64,000 nucleotides of DNA, from assembly GCF_018398875.1 (NCBI RefSeq), contig NZ_JAGWDK010000010.1:1-64000 (forward strand), in the 5' to 3' direction. Positions 50,659 through 58,917 of this stretch are shown here, in pieces. This stretch comes from Bradyrhizobium sp. sGM-13. Its GTDB lineage: Bacteria > Pseudomonadota > Alphaproteobacteria > Rhizobiales > Xanthobacteraceae. The position numbers and the translations under genes were made by a program. A model generated the notes under the pieces. That model saw only the letters and a list, made by a program, of their open reading frames with translations. It searched no databases and was not told the origin of the DNA. Every line of letters starts with the position of its first letter. The first letter of the stretch is position 1.

Positions 50659-52074
50659 ATGGCTCGAGCAAAAACATCCGGAAACAAATCTACCCGTAGC
50701 GAGACCGACAGCTTCGGTCCGATCGACGTTCCCGCTGACCGCTATTGGGGCGCGCAAACCGAGCGCTCGCGACAGAATTTCAAGATCGGCCATGACCGCA
50801 TACCGATTGCAATCGTCCATGCGCTCGGTCTCGTCAAGCTCGCCGCCGCCCAAACCAACCGGGAGCTCCGACTGCTCGATGCGCGCAGAGCCAGCGCCAT
50901 CATCCGCGCCGCACGCGAGGTGATCGAAGGCAAGCTCGACGATCACTTCCCGCTGGTCGTCTGGCAGACCGGCTCGGGCACCCAGACCAACATGAACCTC
51001 AACGAGGTGATCGCCAATCGCGCCAACCAGATGCTGGGCGGCGAACTCGGCGCCAAGAAACCGGTTCATCCCAACGACCACGTCAACATGAGTCAGTCGT
51101 CGAACGATTCATTTCCGACGGCGATGCATATCGCTGCCGCCGGACGCATCGTCTCCGACCTGATTCCGGCGCTCGACGAGTTGCATCGCGAATTGCGCAA
51201 GAAGGAAAAGGCGTTCGCCAAGATCGTCAAGATCGGGAGAACCCACACCCAGGACGCAACGCCATTGACGCTGGGGCAGGAATTTTCGGGCTACGCCGCG
51301 CAGGTCGAGAGTGGGATCGCGCGGCTGCGAGCCGCGGTGAAGGAGCTGTTCCCGTTGGCGCAAGGCGGCACCGCGGTTGGAACCGGTCTCAACTCGAAGC
51401 CGAAATTTGCAAAGCTGTTCGCCAGGCATGTCGCGAAAATCACAAGGCTGCCGTTCACCAGCGCACCCAACAAGTTCGAGGCGCTGGCTTCCAACGACGC
51501 CTATGTGCTGGTGCATGGCGCGATCAATGCGGTGGCGACCGGTCTGTTCAAGGTCGCCAATGACATTCGCCTGCTGGGCTCGGGTCCGCGTTCCGGTCTC
51601 GGAGAATTGATCCTGCCGGAAAACGAACCGGGCTCGTCGATCATGCCCGGCAAGGTCAACCCGACTCAGTGCGAGGCGATGACCATGGTCTGCTGTCAGG
51701 TGTTCGGCAACCAGACCGCCGTCACCGTCGCTGGCAGCCAGGGGCATTTCGAATTGAATGTTTACAAACCCGTATTGGCATATTGTATGATGCATTCCAT
51801 TCAACTGCTGTCGGACGCGGCGCGCTCGTTCACCGAACATTGCGTGGTGGGCATCCGCGCCGACGAAAAGCGAATCCGCGAATTGATGGAGCGCTCGCTG
51901 ATGCTGGTCACCGCACTGGCTCCCAGGATCGGATACGACAACGCGGCGAAGGTCGCCAAATCGGCGCACGCGCGCGGCACGACCTTGAAGGAAGAGGCTG
52001 TGCGCCTCGGGTTTGTGGACGCCGCCGAATTCGAACACCTGGTGCAGCCGGACAAAATGACACAGCCGGGCTGA
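50659..52074 (+). CDS. fumC: Fumarate hydratase class II
   Basis: A 471-residue iron-independent fumarase. GSSIMPGKVNPTQCEAM is the superfamily signature; SQSSNDSFPTAMHI, and GRTHTQDATPLTLGQEFSGY with the catalytic His, are also present. It hydrates fumarate to malate in the citric acid cycle. 71 bases downstream of sspB. Confidence 0.97.
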   Translation: MARAKTSGNKSTRSETDSFGPIDVPADRYWGAQTERSRQNFKIGHDRIPIAIVHALGLVKLAAAQTNRELRLLDARRASAIIRAAREVIEGKLDDHFPLVVWQTGSGTQTNMNLNEVIANRANQMLGGELGAKKPVHPNDHVNMSQSSNDSFPTAMHIAAAGRIVSDLIPALDELHRELRKKEKAFAKIVKIGRTHTQDATPLTLGQEFSGYAAQVESGIARLRAAVKELFPLAQGGTAVGTGLNSKPKFAKLFARHVAKITRLPFTSAPNKFEALASNDAYVLVHGAINAVATGLFKVANDIRLLGSGPRSGLGELILPENEPGSSIMPGKVNPTQCEAMTMVCCQVFGNQTAVTVAGSQGHFELNVYKPVLAYCMMHSIQLLSDAARSFTEHCVVGIRADEKRIRELMERSLMLVTALAPRIGYDNAAKVAKSAHARGTTLKEEAVRLGFVDAAEFEHLVQPDKMTQPG

Positions 52075-52336
52075 TCGCCCCCGGGAAACTACGGATCAGA
52101 GATATAAATTATGGATGATATCCGACGAATGAGGTGGATCATCTATCGCCGTTGTGTTGACGCATGGTAGGAGCAGGAATTATTCGATTTTTCGCAGAGC
52201 GAAATGTATTTTTTGATGCTATCAGAGCCGGCAGACGGGGATTCCGAATGACCATCAAATTTGCTTGCGCACGACGCGACGTTTCTCCGCCCCATGAATC
52301 ATCATGTCTTCGAGTCGCCGGATGATGGAGGCGTGC

Positions 52337-52525
52337 ATGGGAGACGTGATCAATCTGAAGCGATTCAAGAAGCGTGCCGAACGGGAACAATTGGCAAAAC
52401 AAGCCGATGCCAACCGCGCACGCTTTGGCCGGACCAAGGCCGAACGCACGCTCGATGAACGTCGCAAGGATCGCGCCGGCGATCTTCTGGACCAGCACAA
52501 GCTCGAGGACGGAGACGCATCATGA
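52337..52525 (+). CDS. DUF4169 family small protein
   Basis: A 62-residue, highly charged protein (MGDVINLKRFKKRAERE, then FGRTKAERTLDERRKDRAG). It matches the DUF4169 family, small helical proteins found mainly in this order, function unknown. ATG at 52337 follows GGAGG. It overlaps the RHH gene (ATGA), so the two are translationally coupled. Confidence 0.75.
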   Translation: MGDVINLKRFKKRAEREQLAKQADANRARFGRTKAERTLDERRKDRAGDLLDQHKLEDGDAS

Positions 52526-52779
52526 AGTCGCCCGTCGTCAAACGCTCGATCGTCGTTGCCGGTCACAAGACCAGCGTCAGCCTCGAAGAAGCTTTCTGGA
52601 ACGGGATGAAGGAAATCTCGGGCCTGCGGAACATGACGCTGTCCGAACTGGTCGGCGAGATCGACAGCAATCGCCAGCAGGGCAACCTGTCCTCGGCGAT
52701 CCGTCTTTTCGTGCTCGACTATTTCCGTACCCGCGCCATGCCGGCCGCCGCGCCGGACGCACCGCGGCCGCAGGCGTAA
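52522..52779 (+). CDS. Ribbon-helix-helix domain protein
   Basis: An 85-residue protein: KRSIVVAGHKTSVSLEEAFWNGM forms the strand and first helix, and MTLSELVGEIDSNRQ with LSSAIRLFVLDYFRTRA the rest of a ribbon-helix-helix fold. Such proteins bind DNA as dimers, often as autoregulators. It follows the DUF4169 gene in a 4-base overlap; this pair might form a regulator unit. Confidence 0.78.
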   Translation: MKSPVVKRSIVVAGHKTSVSLEEAFWNGMKEISGLRNMTLSELVGEIDSNRQQGNLSSAIRLFVLDYFRTRAMPAAAPDAPRPQA

Positions 52780-52831
52780 GCCTCGATCAGGCGAGCGCGT
52801 CGCAACGCACCCGCCCTGTTGGGTCATAAGC

Positions 52832-53407
52832 TCAATAGATGAGTCCGGTGCCGGGCGGCTTTTCGAGCGCCGCGGCCAGCGATCGATACTCCTCACAAGC
52901 CGTGCCGCAAATCGCCGCGATCCGCGTCAGATGATACGACGCCTGGTCGCGATTGCCCTGCTCGACCTGCCACAGGCCGTAATACTGCCAGGTCAGCACG
53001 TGGTTCGGATCCGCCTTCAACGCGCGCTCGTACCAAGCCTGCGACAGCCTGTAGTCGCCGAGCTTGCGATAGGAATAGCCCATCAGATTGGCAACATCAG
53101 CGTTATCGTCACGCCCGAGCGCTTTTAGCTGCTCGATGGCACCAGCAAAGTCGTTGCGCTCATAGATCGTCGCATGCGCGGCACGGTACGCTTTCCGGAA
53201 CGCATCATCGTCGGAGCTCGACTGTTTGGGTGGCTTCTTCTTCGACTTCGAGGTCGATTTGGGAGCGGATCTGGTGTCCGGCGGCGGGGCGGCCGAAGGC
53301 GGGTCACCGCCGCCTCCTGCGGCATAGGCCGGAACGGATGGCGGCGATGCGATCACAGCCATTGAAAACAACGCCAGCGTAGCGAACTTGATTGCCGACT
53401 TCATCAT
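52832..53407 (-). CDS. Exported tetratricopeptide-repeat protein
   Basis: A 191-residue protein with a signal peptide (residues 1-29, ending PAYA), a Pro/Lys/Ser-rich linker (about 30-65), then two TPR motifs: ADVANLMGYSYRKLGDYRLSQAW and NHVLTWQYYGLWQVEQGNRDQA, followed by a Cys-containing end (ICGTACEEYRSL). Probably a periplasmic scaffold; partner unknown. Confidence 0.82.
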   Translation of the reverse strand: MMKSAIKFATLALFSMAVIASPPSVPAYAAGGGGDPPSAAPPPDTRSAPKSTSKSKKKPPKQSSSDDDAFRKAYRAAHATIYERNDFAGAIEQLKALGRDDNADVANLMGYSYRKLGDYRLSQAWYERALKADPNHVLTWQYYGLWQVEQGNRDQASYHLTRIAAICGTACEEYRSLAAALEKPPGTGLIY

Positions 53408-53683
53408 GCAAACCTCCGGGTTTTCTGCGTGAGCGCATCTATGTTCCAGCCGGAAGTAGAGACCCCGCCGCGAATGAAGTATTCCCGCCAGGCCGCGCGC
53501 AACTGCACTGGCTGGACGAATGACGGCAATGCGTATCTAATTGACATCGTTGCAGTCCCCGCAAAAGCAGCCGACGGAACCCGGCGTAACCGGCTGAAGA
53601 AGCGTAGAGCCCCCTGGAGAGTGAAATGGACATCGCAAAGCTGACCGCGCCTCGCGACCTCAGTCCATCTTCGGAAGCTCTCC

Positions 53684-55261
53684 ATGCCTGCCTTTCTCGT
53701 TCTGGATTCCATTTGCCTCGCCACGCCTGACGGACGCCCGCTGTTCGACGGATTGACGCTCGCCGTAGGGCGCGAGCGCACCGGCCTTGTCGGCCGCAAC
53801 GGCTGCGGCAAATCCTCATTGCTGCGCCTGATTGCGGGCGAGATCGAACCTGCCGGCGGATCGCTGCAACGCATCGGCTCGATCGGCATGCTCGCACAAC
53901 TGACTGACGAACGGCTGACGACCGACGAGGCGCTTGGCGTCGCCGGCGGCCTCGCCCGCCTGCGCCGCCTCGAACGCGGCGAAGGATCGCTTGATGACGC
54001 GACGGAAGCCGATTGGACGCTGGAAGCGCGGATACAGGCGGCGCTGGTCGAGGCCGGACTGCCGGCGCTGCCGCTGGATCGCCCGATCGTCTTCTTGAGT
54101 GGCGGCGAGCGAACGCGGGTGGCGCTGGCGCGGCTTTTGATCGAGGCACCGGATCTGCTGCTATTGGACGAGCCGACCAACAATCTCGATACTGACGGAA
54201 GGCAGGCGGTGGCGCAGATGCTCGAACGCTGGCAGGGCGGCGTGCTCGTCGCCAGCCACGACCGCACGCTGCTCGAACGCGTCGACCGTATCGTCGAACT
54301 GACGCCGGTCGGCGTCACCCTGTTCGGCGGCGCGTGGCCGGAGTTTGCGAAGGCGCGGGAGGCGGCGCGGGCCCGCGCCTCCGATGACCTCGACCGCGCC
54401 TCGGACGCCCTGCGCAATACCGAGCGCGCAGTGCAGAAGGCGCGGGAAAAGAAGGCGCGCCGCGACAAGGCCGGCCGCGCCTGGCGCGCCAAGGGCATCG
54501 AGGACAAGATGTTCATGGACCGCGAGAAAGAGCGCGCCGAGAACAGCGCCGCGCGCGAAAGCGGGCTCGCCAGCCGCCTGCTCGGCGAGCGCACCGAGGC
54601 GCTAAAAATTGCCAAGGCGCACGTCGAGATCCTGACGCCGCTTTCAATCGACCTACCGCGTACCCATCTGCCCGGCGGCCGCGAGCTCGTCGCCTTCAAG
54701 GACGTGGTGATGGCCTTTGGGAAGCGCCGTCTGTTCGGACCGCTGTCGTTCGAGGTGCGCGGGCCTGAGCGGATCTCGATCCGCGGCGCCAACGGTTCTG
54801 GCAAGACCACCTTGTTCCGCTTGCTCACCGGTGAGTTGAAACCGGCGAGCGGCGATATTGGCCGCCTCACCGACCATATTGCCGTGCTCGATCAGCATGT
54901 CGGCCTGCTCGATCCCGGCTTAAGCATTCTCGACAATCTGCGGCGCCTCAATCCGGAGCTATCGGCCAACGCGGCGCACGCCGCCCTGGCGCGGTTTGCG
55001 TTCCGTAACAAGGCAGCGCTGCAGATCGCGGCGACGCTGAGCGGCGGCGAGCGGCTGCGCGCGGGCCTGGCCTGCGTATTCGCGCGACCGCAGCCGCCTC
55101 TGCTCCTGCTGCTGGACGAGCCGACCAACCATCTCGATCTCGCCTCGATCGAGGAGGTCGAGAGTGCCCTAAAAGGATTCGACGGCGCGCTAATTGTCGT
55201 CAGCCACGACGAAGCGTTTCTGAAGGCGATCGGAATCAGCCGGGAGATTGCGCTCGGCTAG
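53684..55261 (+). CDS. ABC-F family ATPase
   Basis: A 525-residue protein with two ATP-binding domains and no membrane segments. Domain 1: GRNGCGKSSLLRLI, LSGGERTRVALARLL, LLLLDEPTNNLD. Domain 2: GANGSGKTTLFRLL, LSGGERLRAGLACVF, LLLLDEPTNHLD. The linker between them (about 220-310) is Arg/Lys-rich and helical (RAVQKAREKKARRDKAGRA), the part that reaches into the ribosome in EttA/Uup relatives. It probably acts on translating ribosomes. Confidence 0.9.
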   Translation: MPAFLVLDSICLATPDGRPLFDGLTLAVGRERTGLVGRNGCGKSSLLRLIAGEIEPAGGSLQRIGSIGMLAQLTDERLTTDEALGVAGGLARLRRLERGEGSLDDATEADWTLEARIQAALVEAGLPALPLDRPIVFLSGGERTRVALARLLIEAPDLLLLDEPTNNLDTDGRQAVAQMLERWQGGVLVASHDRTLLERVDRIVELTPVGVTLFGGAWPEFAKAREAARARASDDLDRASDALRNTERAVQKAREKKARRDKAGRAWRAKGIEDKMFMDREKERAENSAARESGLASRLLGERTEALKIAKAHVEILTPLSIDLPRTHLPGGRELVAFKDVVMAFGKRRLFGPLSFEVRGPERISIRGANGSGKTTLFRLLTGELKPASGDIGRLTDHIAVLDQHVGLLDPGLSILDNLRRLNPELSANAAHAALARFAFRNKAALQIAATLSGGERLRAGLACVFARPQPPLLLLLDEPTNHLDLASIEEVESALKGFDGALIVVSHDEAFLKAIGISREIALG

Positions 55262-55265
55262 GCCG

Positions 55266-55367
55266 TGTACTCATAAAGCCGGTGGCGTGACGCAACGAAG
55301 TTGATGTCCACTTTGCTCCTAAAGCGTCGCGGTTCTGCGCAACCGCGAAATGACGCGATGTGCCATT
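55266..55367. repeat. Degenerate dispersed repeat, copy 2
   Basis: TACTCATAA, then GTCCACTTTGC and AATGACGCGATGTGCCA in the same order as at 13468-13579. Outer blocks identical, inner part diverged. Confidence 0.6.
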
Positions 55368-55454
55368 GGCAGACATGCGGCGCGTTTCAGTCAGTAGATC
55401 AATACGGACGAGGTTTTCGGCAGACAGGCATCGGCCGCGAAGGCGGTCGGTCGC

Positions 55455-56222
55455 TCAAGGATGCGCAATGAGCAACGGGTGCACGTTTTCGCCGCCTGCC
55501 ATTAGGGGATTCGACGGCTCGAAGCGCTCGCGCACTTCTCGCTTTTTGACGAGCGAGCGCGCAACGACAAAGGCGTCCTTCAGGCTCCTGGCTTGCCGGA
55601 GTGCTATATTGAAAAAGGCGTTGCCGAAATAGGTCCACTTGGCTTTGTCCCGGCAGCCGAACGATGGATGATCGGCATCGGCCGCGGTGATTACTAGCGT
55701 ATCGGGGTTCGCCAGACGTGGGATAAAGACCCCTGAATAGCAGGCCGAGATGACCACCACTTTATATCGCATGCCGGTCCGCTCCAGCATGTAGGCGAGC
55801 TTAGACGGAGTGAGCGTTTGCATAAGCCGCCCCGCTTTGACTGCAAGGCCGGCGCGGGAGCCGTGCGAGGTGAGGATCAAAAAGAGAATGTCGTTGTCGG
55901 CGTCCATCCCGTTGGCCGCCGCTTGCAAGGACATGGCCAGGCCTTCAATCGTGGCACCTCCACCTTTCTTCGAATTGTATTGCACGTTGATCGAGGCGCT
56001 CTCGAAACGGCCTGCTACGACCCGTGCTGCGCCGGTCGCCTCGCGTCTAAACACGCCTTGATCGCCGAAAAGACCGAAGGACACCACGCTCATCTTGCGA
56101 GCATCCTCAACGGCGTGCACCGTCGAAACCGACGACGCAACGGTCAAAACAAGAGCGATGAGCGGGGCGCCGATCCGGCTGATCCAACGTGGATTCACGG
56201 TTTCACCAGGGCATTTCTTCAA
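55455..56222 (-). CDS. C13-family (legumain-like) cysteine peptidase
   Basis: A 255-residue secreted protein. An N-terminal signal (IGAPLIALVLTVASSVSTVHA, about 17-37). The caspase-like fold is shown by FLILTSHGSRAG with the catalytic His120 and VVVISACYSGVFIPRL with the catalytic Cys161; ITAADADHPSFGCRD follows, as in the C13 family. Bacterial members are poorly studied. It starts at TTG (56222), overlapping the Mth938-like gene by 4 bases; a GTG at 56198 gives a more usual signal peptide. Last gene of the operon with the radical SAM gene. Confidence 0.85.
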   Translation of the reverse strand: MKKCPGETVNPRWISRIGAPLIALVLTVASSVSTVHAVEDARKMSVVSFGLFGDQGVFRREATGAARVVAGRFESASINVQYNSKKGGGATIEGLAMSLQAAANGMDADNDILFLILTSHGSRAGLAVKAGRLMQTLTPSKLAYMLERTGMRYKVVVISACYSGVFIPRLANPDTLVITAADADHPSFGCRDKAKWTYFGNAFFNIALRQARSLKDAFVVARSLVKKREVRERFEPSNPLMAGGENVHPLLIAHP

Positions 56223-56575
56223 CAGGTCACGTGAAAGAGGCCGATTCTCTTTGCGCGCGACCGGTTGAACATCCGTATTGCCTCGGGTGTCGGTTTCAAC
56301 ACGACCTCGCAGCCCTTTCTTTCGAAATAGGCTTCAGCTTCCGGCGATAGGTGCACGTTACCCATCTGACCCGAGCCAATCACGACCTGGTCGCACCCTT
56401 TCTCGAAGAGAAACTTTGCCTCGTCTTTTGAAAGCACGTGCGAGGTACCATACAGCTTCTTTGACAGCTTCTTTTTCCGCTTCACAATTTCGCCGGAAAG
56501 CCGAACGACCACGTCGTGCTCATACGTCCTTCCGTCAATCGTAATCGCGCCAAATATCGTGCTGTCAATCTTCAT
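56219..56575 (-). CDS. Mth938-like domain protein
   Basis: A 118-residue protein of the Mth938/NDUFAF3 family: FGAITIDGRTYEHDVVVRLSGEIVKRKKKL, then FLFEKGCDQVVIGSGQMGNVHLSPEA in pieces. The human relatives NDUFAF3 and AAMDC are known but the bacterial role is not. ATG at 56575 follows AGGAGGTCGCG. It lies between the radical SAM gene (68-base gap) and the C13 peptidase gene (overlap), so all three form an operon. Confidence 0.82.
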   Translation of the reverse strand: MKIDSTIFGAITIDGRTYEHDVVVRLSGEIVKRKKKLSKKLYGTSHVLSKDEAKFLFEKGCDQVVIGSGQMGNVHLSPEAEAYFERKGCEVVLKPTPEAIRMFNRSRAKRIGLFHVTC

Positions 56576-56643
56576 CGCGACCTCCTAATCAGGCTCCCGC
56601 TAACGCGCGGCTGTGAGGCGCCCCGACGCCGGCATCATCTCAC

Positions 56644-57744
56644 TCAAGAGCGTTCCAGTCTGCCGATCCGAATCGGGACGCGCCGCTGTCCCCAGTTGCC
56701 CGGGCGTGCCTCGAACAAGCCGGGGATTGCGGTGGAGCAAATGCCGCAACGGCCGTCGCCAGTGAGCCGCCAAGTGGTGACGTCATACCAATCTCGGCCG
56801 ATGATCCGCTCGCCACAGCCCGGACAGTACGTGCTTTGGCCACTCTCGTCATGGACATTCCCGGTGTAGACGAACTGCAGCCCGACCTTGCGCGCGATGT
56901 CGCGAGCCATCGTCAGGGTGCGGGCCGGCGTCCGGGGCAGATCCAGCATCTTGTAGTCAGGGTGGAAGGCGGTGAAGTGCAAGGGCACGTCAGGTCCTAG
57001 CCTTGTCATCACCCATTCGCTCAGCTTTTTTAGCTCCTCAGGGCTGTCATTGTGACCCGGAATCAGCAGCGTTGTGATTTCGAACCAGACCTTCGTCCTG
57101 TGCCTCAGATACTCGAGCGTCTCGAGGACGGCGCCGAGACGCCCGGTGCACAGCCGATTGTAGAACGCCTCGGTGAACGCCTTGAGATCGACATTGGCGG
57201 CGTCCATGAAGGTGTAAAGCTCCTCCCGTGCCGCCGCGTCGATGTAGCCCGCTGTGACCGCCACGTTCTTGATCCCGCGTCGGCGCGCCACCCTTGCGGC
57301 GTCGACGGCATATTCGAGGAAAATGACGGGGTCATTGTAAGTGTAGGCGATGGAGCGCGAGCCCGTGGCAATCGCGGCCTCGACAATATCTTCCGGCGAG
57401 GCTGTGTCCTGGAGCCGGTCGAACTCACGCGCTTTGGAGATGTCCCAGTTCTGGCAGAACTTGCAAGTCAGGTTGCACCCGGCGGTGCCGAACGACAAAA
57501 CGGGAGTTCCGGGCAGATAGTGGTTCAGTGGCTTCTTCTCGATTGGATCGACACAGAATCCCGAGGAGCGGCCGTAGGTCGTGAGCACGATCCGGTCATC
57601 CTGCCGGCCACGCACGAAGCACAGGCCGCGCTGGCCTTCGTTAAGCCTGCAGTAGCGCGGGCAGACATCGCATTGGATGCGCCCGTCTTCGAGCCGGTGC
57701 CAGTAGCGGCCAGGAACACCTTCCAAACGCTCGGAATCGGTCAT
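56644..57744 (-). CDS. AmmeMemoRadiSam-system radical SAM enzyme
   Basis: A 366-residue radical SAM protein. The iron-sulfur cluster motif CNLTCKFC has Cys90, Cys94 and Cys97. An N-terminal Cys cluster (Cys25, Cys28, Cys32, Cys42) and a C-terminal CPGC...CGIC pair are typical of the AmrS subfamily, the radical SAM member of the AMMECR1/Memo/radical SAM system. No AMMECR1 or Memo gene is in this window; instead a Mth938-like gene and a C13 peptidase follow. The reaction is unknown. It heads the operon. Confidence 0.88.
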   Translation of the reverse strand: MTDSERLEGVPGRYWHRLEDGRIQCDVCPRYCRLNEGQRGLCFVRGRQDDRIVLTTYGRSSGFCVDPIEKKPLNHYLPGTPVLSFGTAGCNLTCKFCQNWDISKAREFDRLQDTASPEDIVEAAIATGSRSIAYTYNDPVIFLEYAVDAARVARRRGIKNVAVTAGYIDAAAREELYTFMDAANVDLKAFTEAFYNRLCTGRLGAVLETLEYLRHRTKVWFEITTLLIPGHNDSPEELKKLSEWVMTRLGPDVPLHFTAFHPDYKMLDLPRTPARTLTMARDIARKVGLQFVYTGNVHDESGQSTYCPGCGERIIGRDWYDVTTWRLTGDGRCGICSTAIPGLFEARPGNWGQRRVPIRIGRLERS

Positions 57745-57850
57745 GGAATTCGTCGTGTGGATCGCTGGGCAAACCTCAGCTTTTTGCCAACCGGCTTGAC
57801 GGAGAGTTGCCAGCCGGCCGCCTACGGCACGGGCGCTCGCGGACGTCGGC

Positions 57851-58755
57851 TCATTCTACTCCTGATCGGCGGAGACCGTAAGCGAACAGTCGACAAGCTC
57901 GGCATGCGACCGTTTCGGCCAGTTCGACGGTAGAACGGGACAGCATGAGCCCCACCATCGGCACTGCGGGAATCAGGTATCGCCAGACGTCGAGGGTGTG
58001 GGCGCCGGCAGCGGCCGCGATCGAAGCCGTCCACATCACCATCACGATTCCTGCACGTGTCAGGAACCTGGAACGCCGGCGCCGCACAGCGGCCACCGTC
58101 CAAAATATGACGGCGATAACGAAGGCGGTGGACAATGCCCTGTACAGATAGGCGAAGATGCCTGGGAAATCGGACAGGAGGCCGATCCGAACTGGTTCGC
58201 CTTGCAGGTCGGTCGCTTGAACTGCCCAGCCGTGCCGCGTCATGATGTCGGACCCGTGCGGCACGTCGTCGGTCGACACCGGTATGGCAGGGTCGAGTCC
58301 GTAGGGCGGCCATGCGACCGAGGCCCCATAGGCCATCTGACGGACGAACTTGCCCGCGCCACGAGGATGATCGGCACGAGCCCGGCGCTGCGCGTCGCCG
58401 CCTGGGCAGCTGCAGCAAGCGCCAGCATCAGGACGACACACGCCGCCTGCTGCAGGCGCACCATCGTCCCGAGATCGCCTCCAAACGCGAACGGCGCGGC
58501 CAGGAACGCCGGATAGCCCGGATCGCGCCCACCCGCCACAGTCGTCCGTCCTGCCTCGAGCGTGCGAAACGCTGATTCCACAAAGGACGGCGTGTCGCCC
58601 CAGATGATCGGGACCGCCGGCCTGAACGACACGGCGATCGCCACCAGCAGCCAGGCCCACGCCAGCACGGCCCACGGGGACGCGACGCCGCGCAAAGAGG
58701 CGGCTCCGCACGCTGTACGCGCTGGAGCTTCGCGGTCGGACCACACGATCTCCAC
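57851..58755 (-). pseudogene. Frameshifted membrane-protein pseudogene
   Basis: The upstream part (frame ending 58240) begins MEIVWSDREAPARTACG and has hydrophobic segments (VLAWAWLLVAIAVSF, ACVVLMLALAAAAQ) with GYPAFLAAPFAFGGDLGTMV. The downstream part continues in another frame from about 58370: RQMAYGASVAWPPYGLDPAI, then LYRALSTAFVIAVIFWTVAA and GAHTLDVWRYLIPAVPMVG. One frameshift near 58340-58370 joins them. The whole resembles a polytopic glycosyltransferase-type protein but is shorter than usual, so part may be deleted. Adjacent to the radical SAM operon. Confidence 0.65.
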
Positions 58756-58917
58756 ACCGGATGAAGTTCTGCCCCAGCTTCATGCTAGACTAAAAGCTCT
58801 ACGAGACCATTGAAGGGCACGGCGTGCTCACCTCGGCGGCCGGATGAGGCGAATTTTGACTTCGTACGACCGTGTCCGGCTTATTCCGCAAAGCGGCAGC
58901 GTTAACGAGTCCACGCC

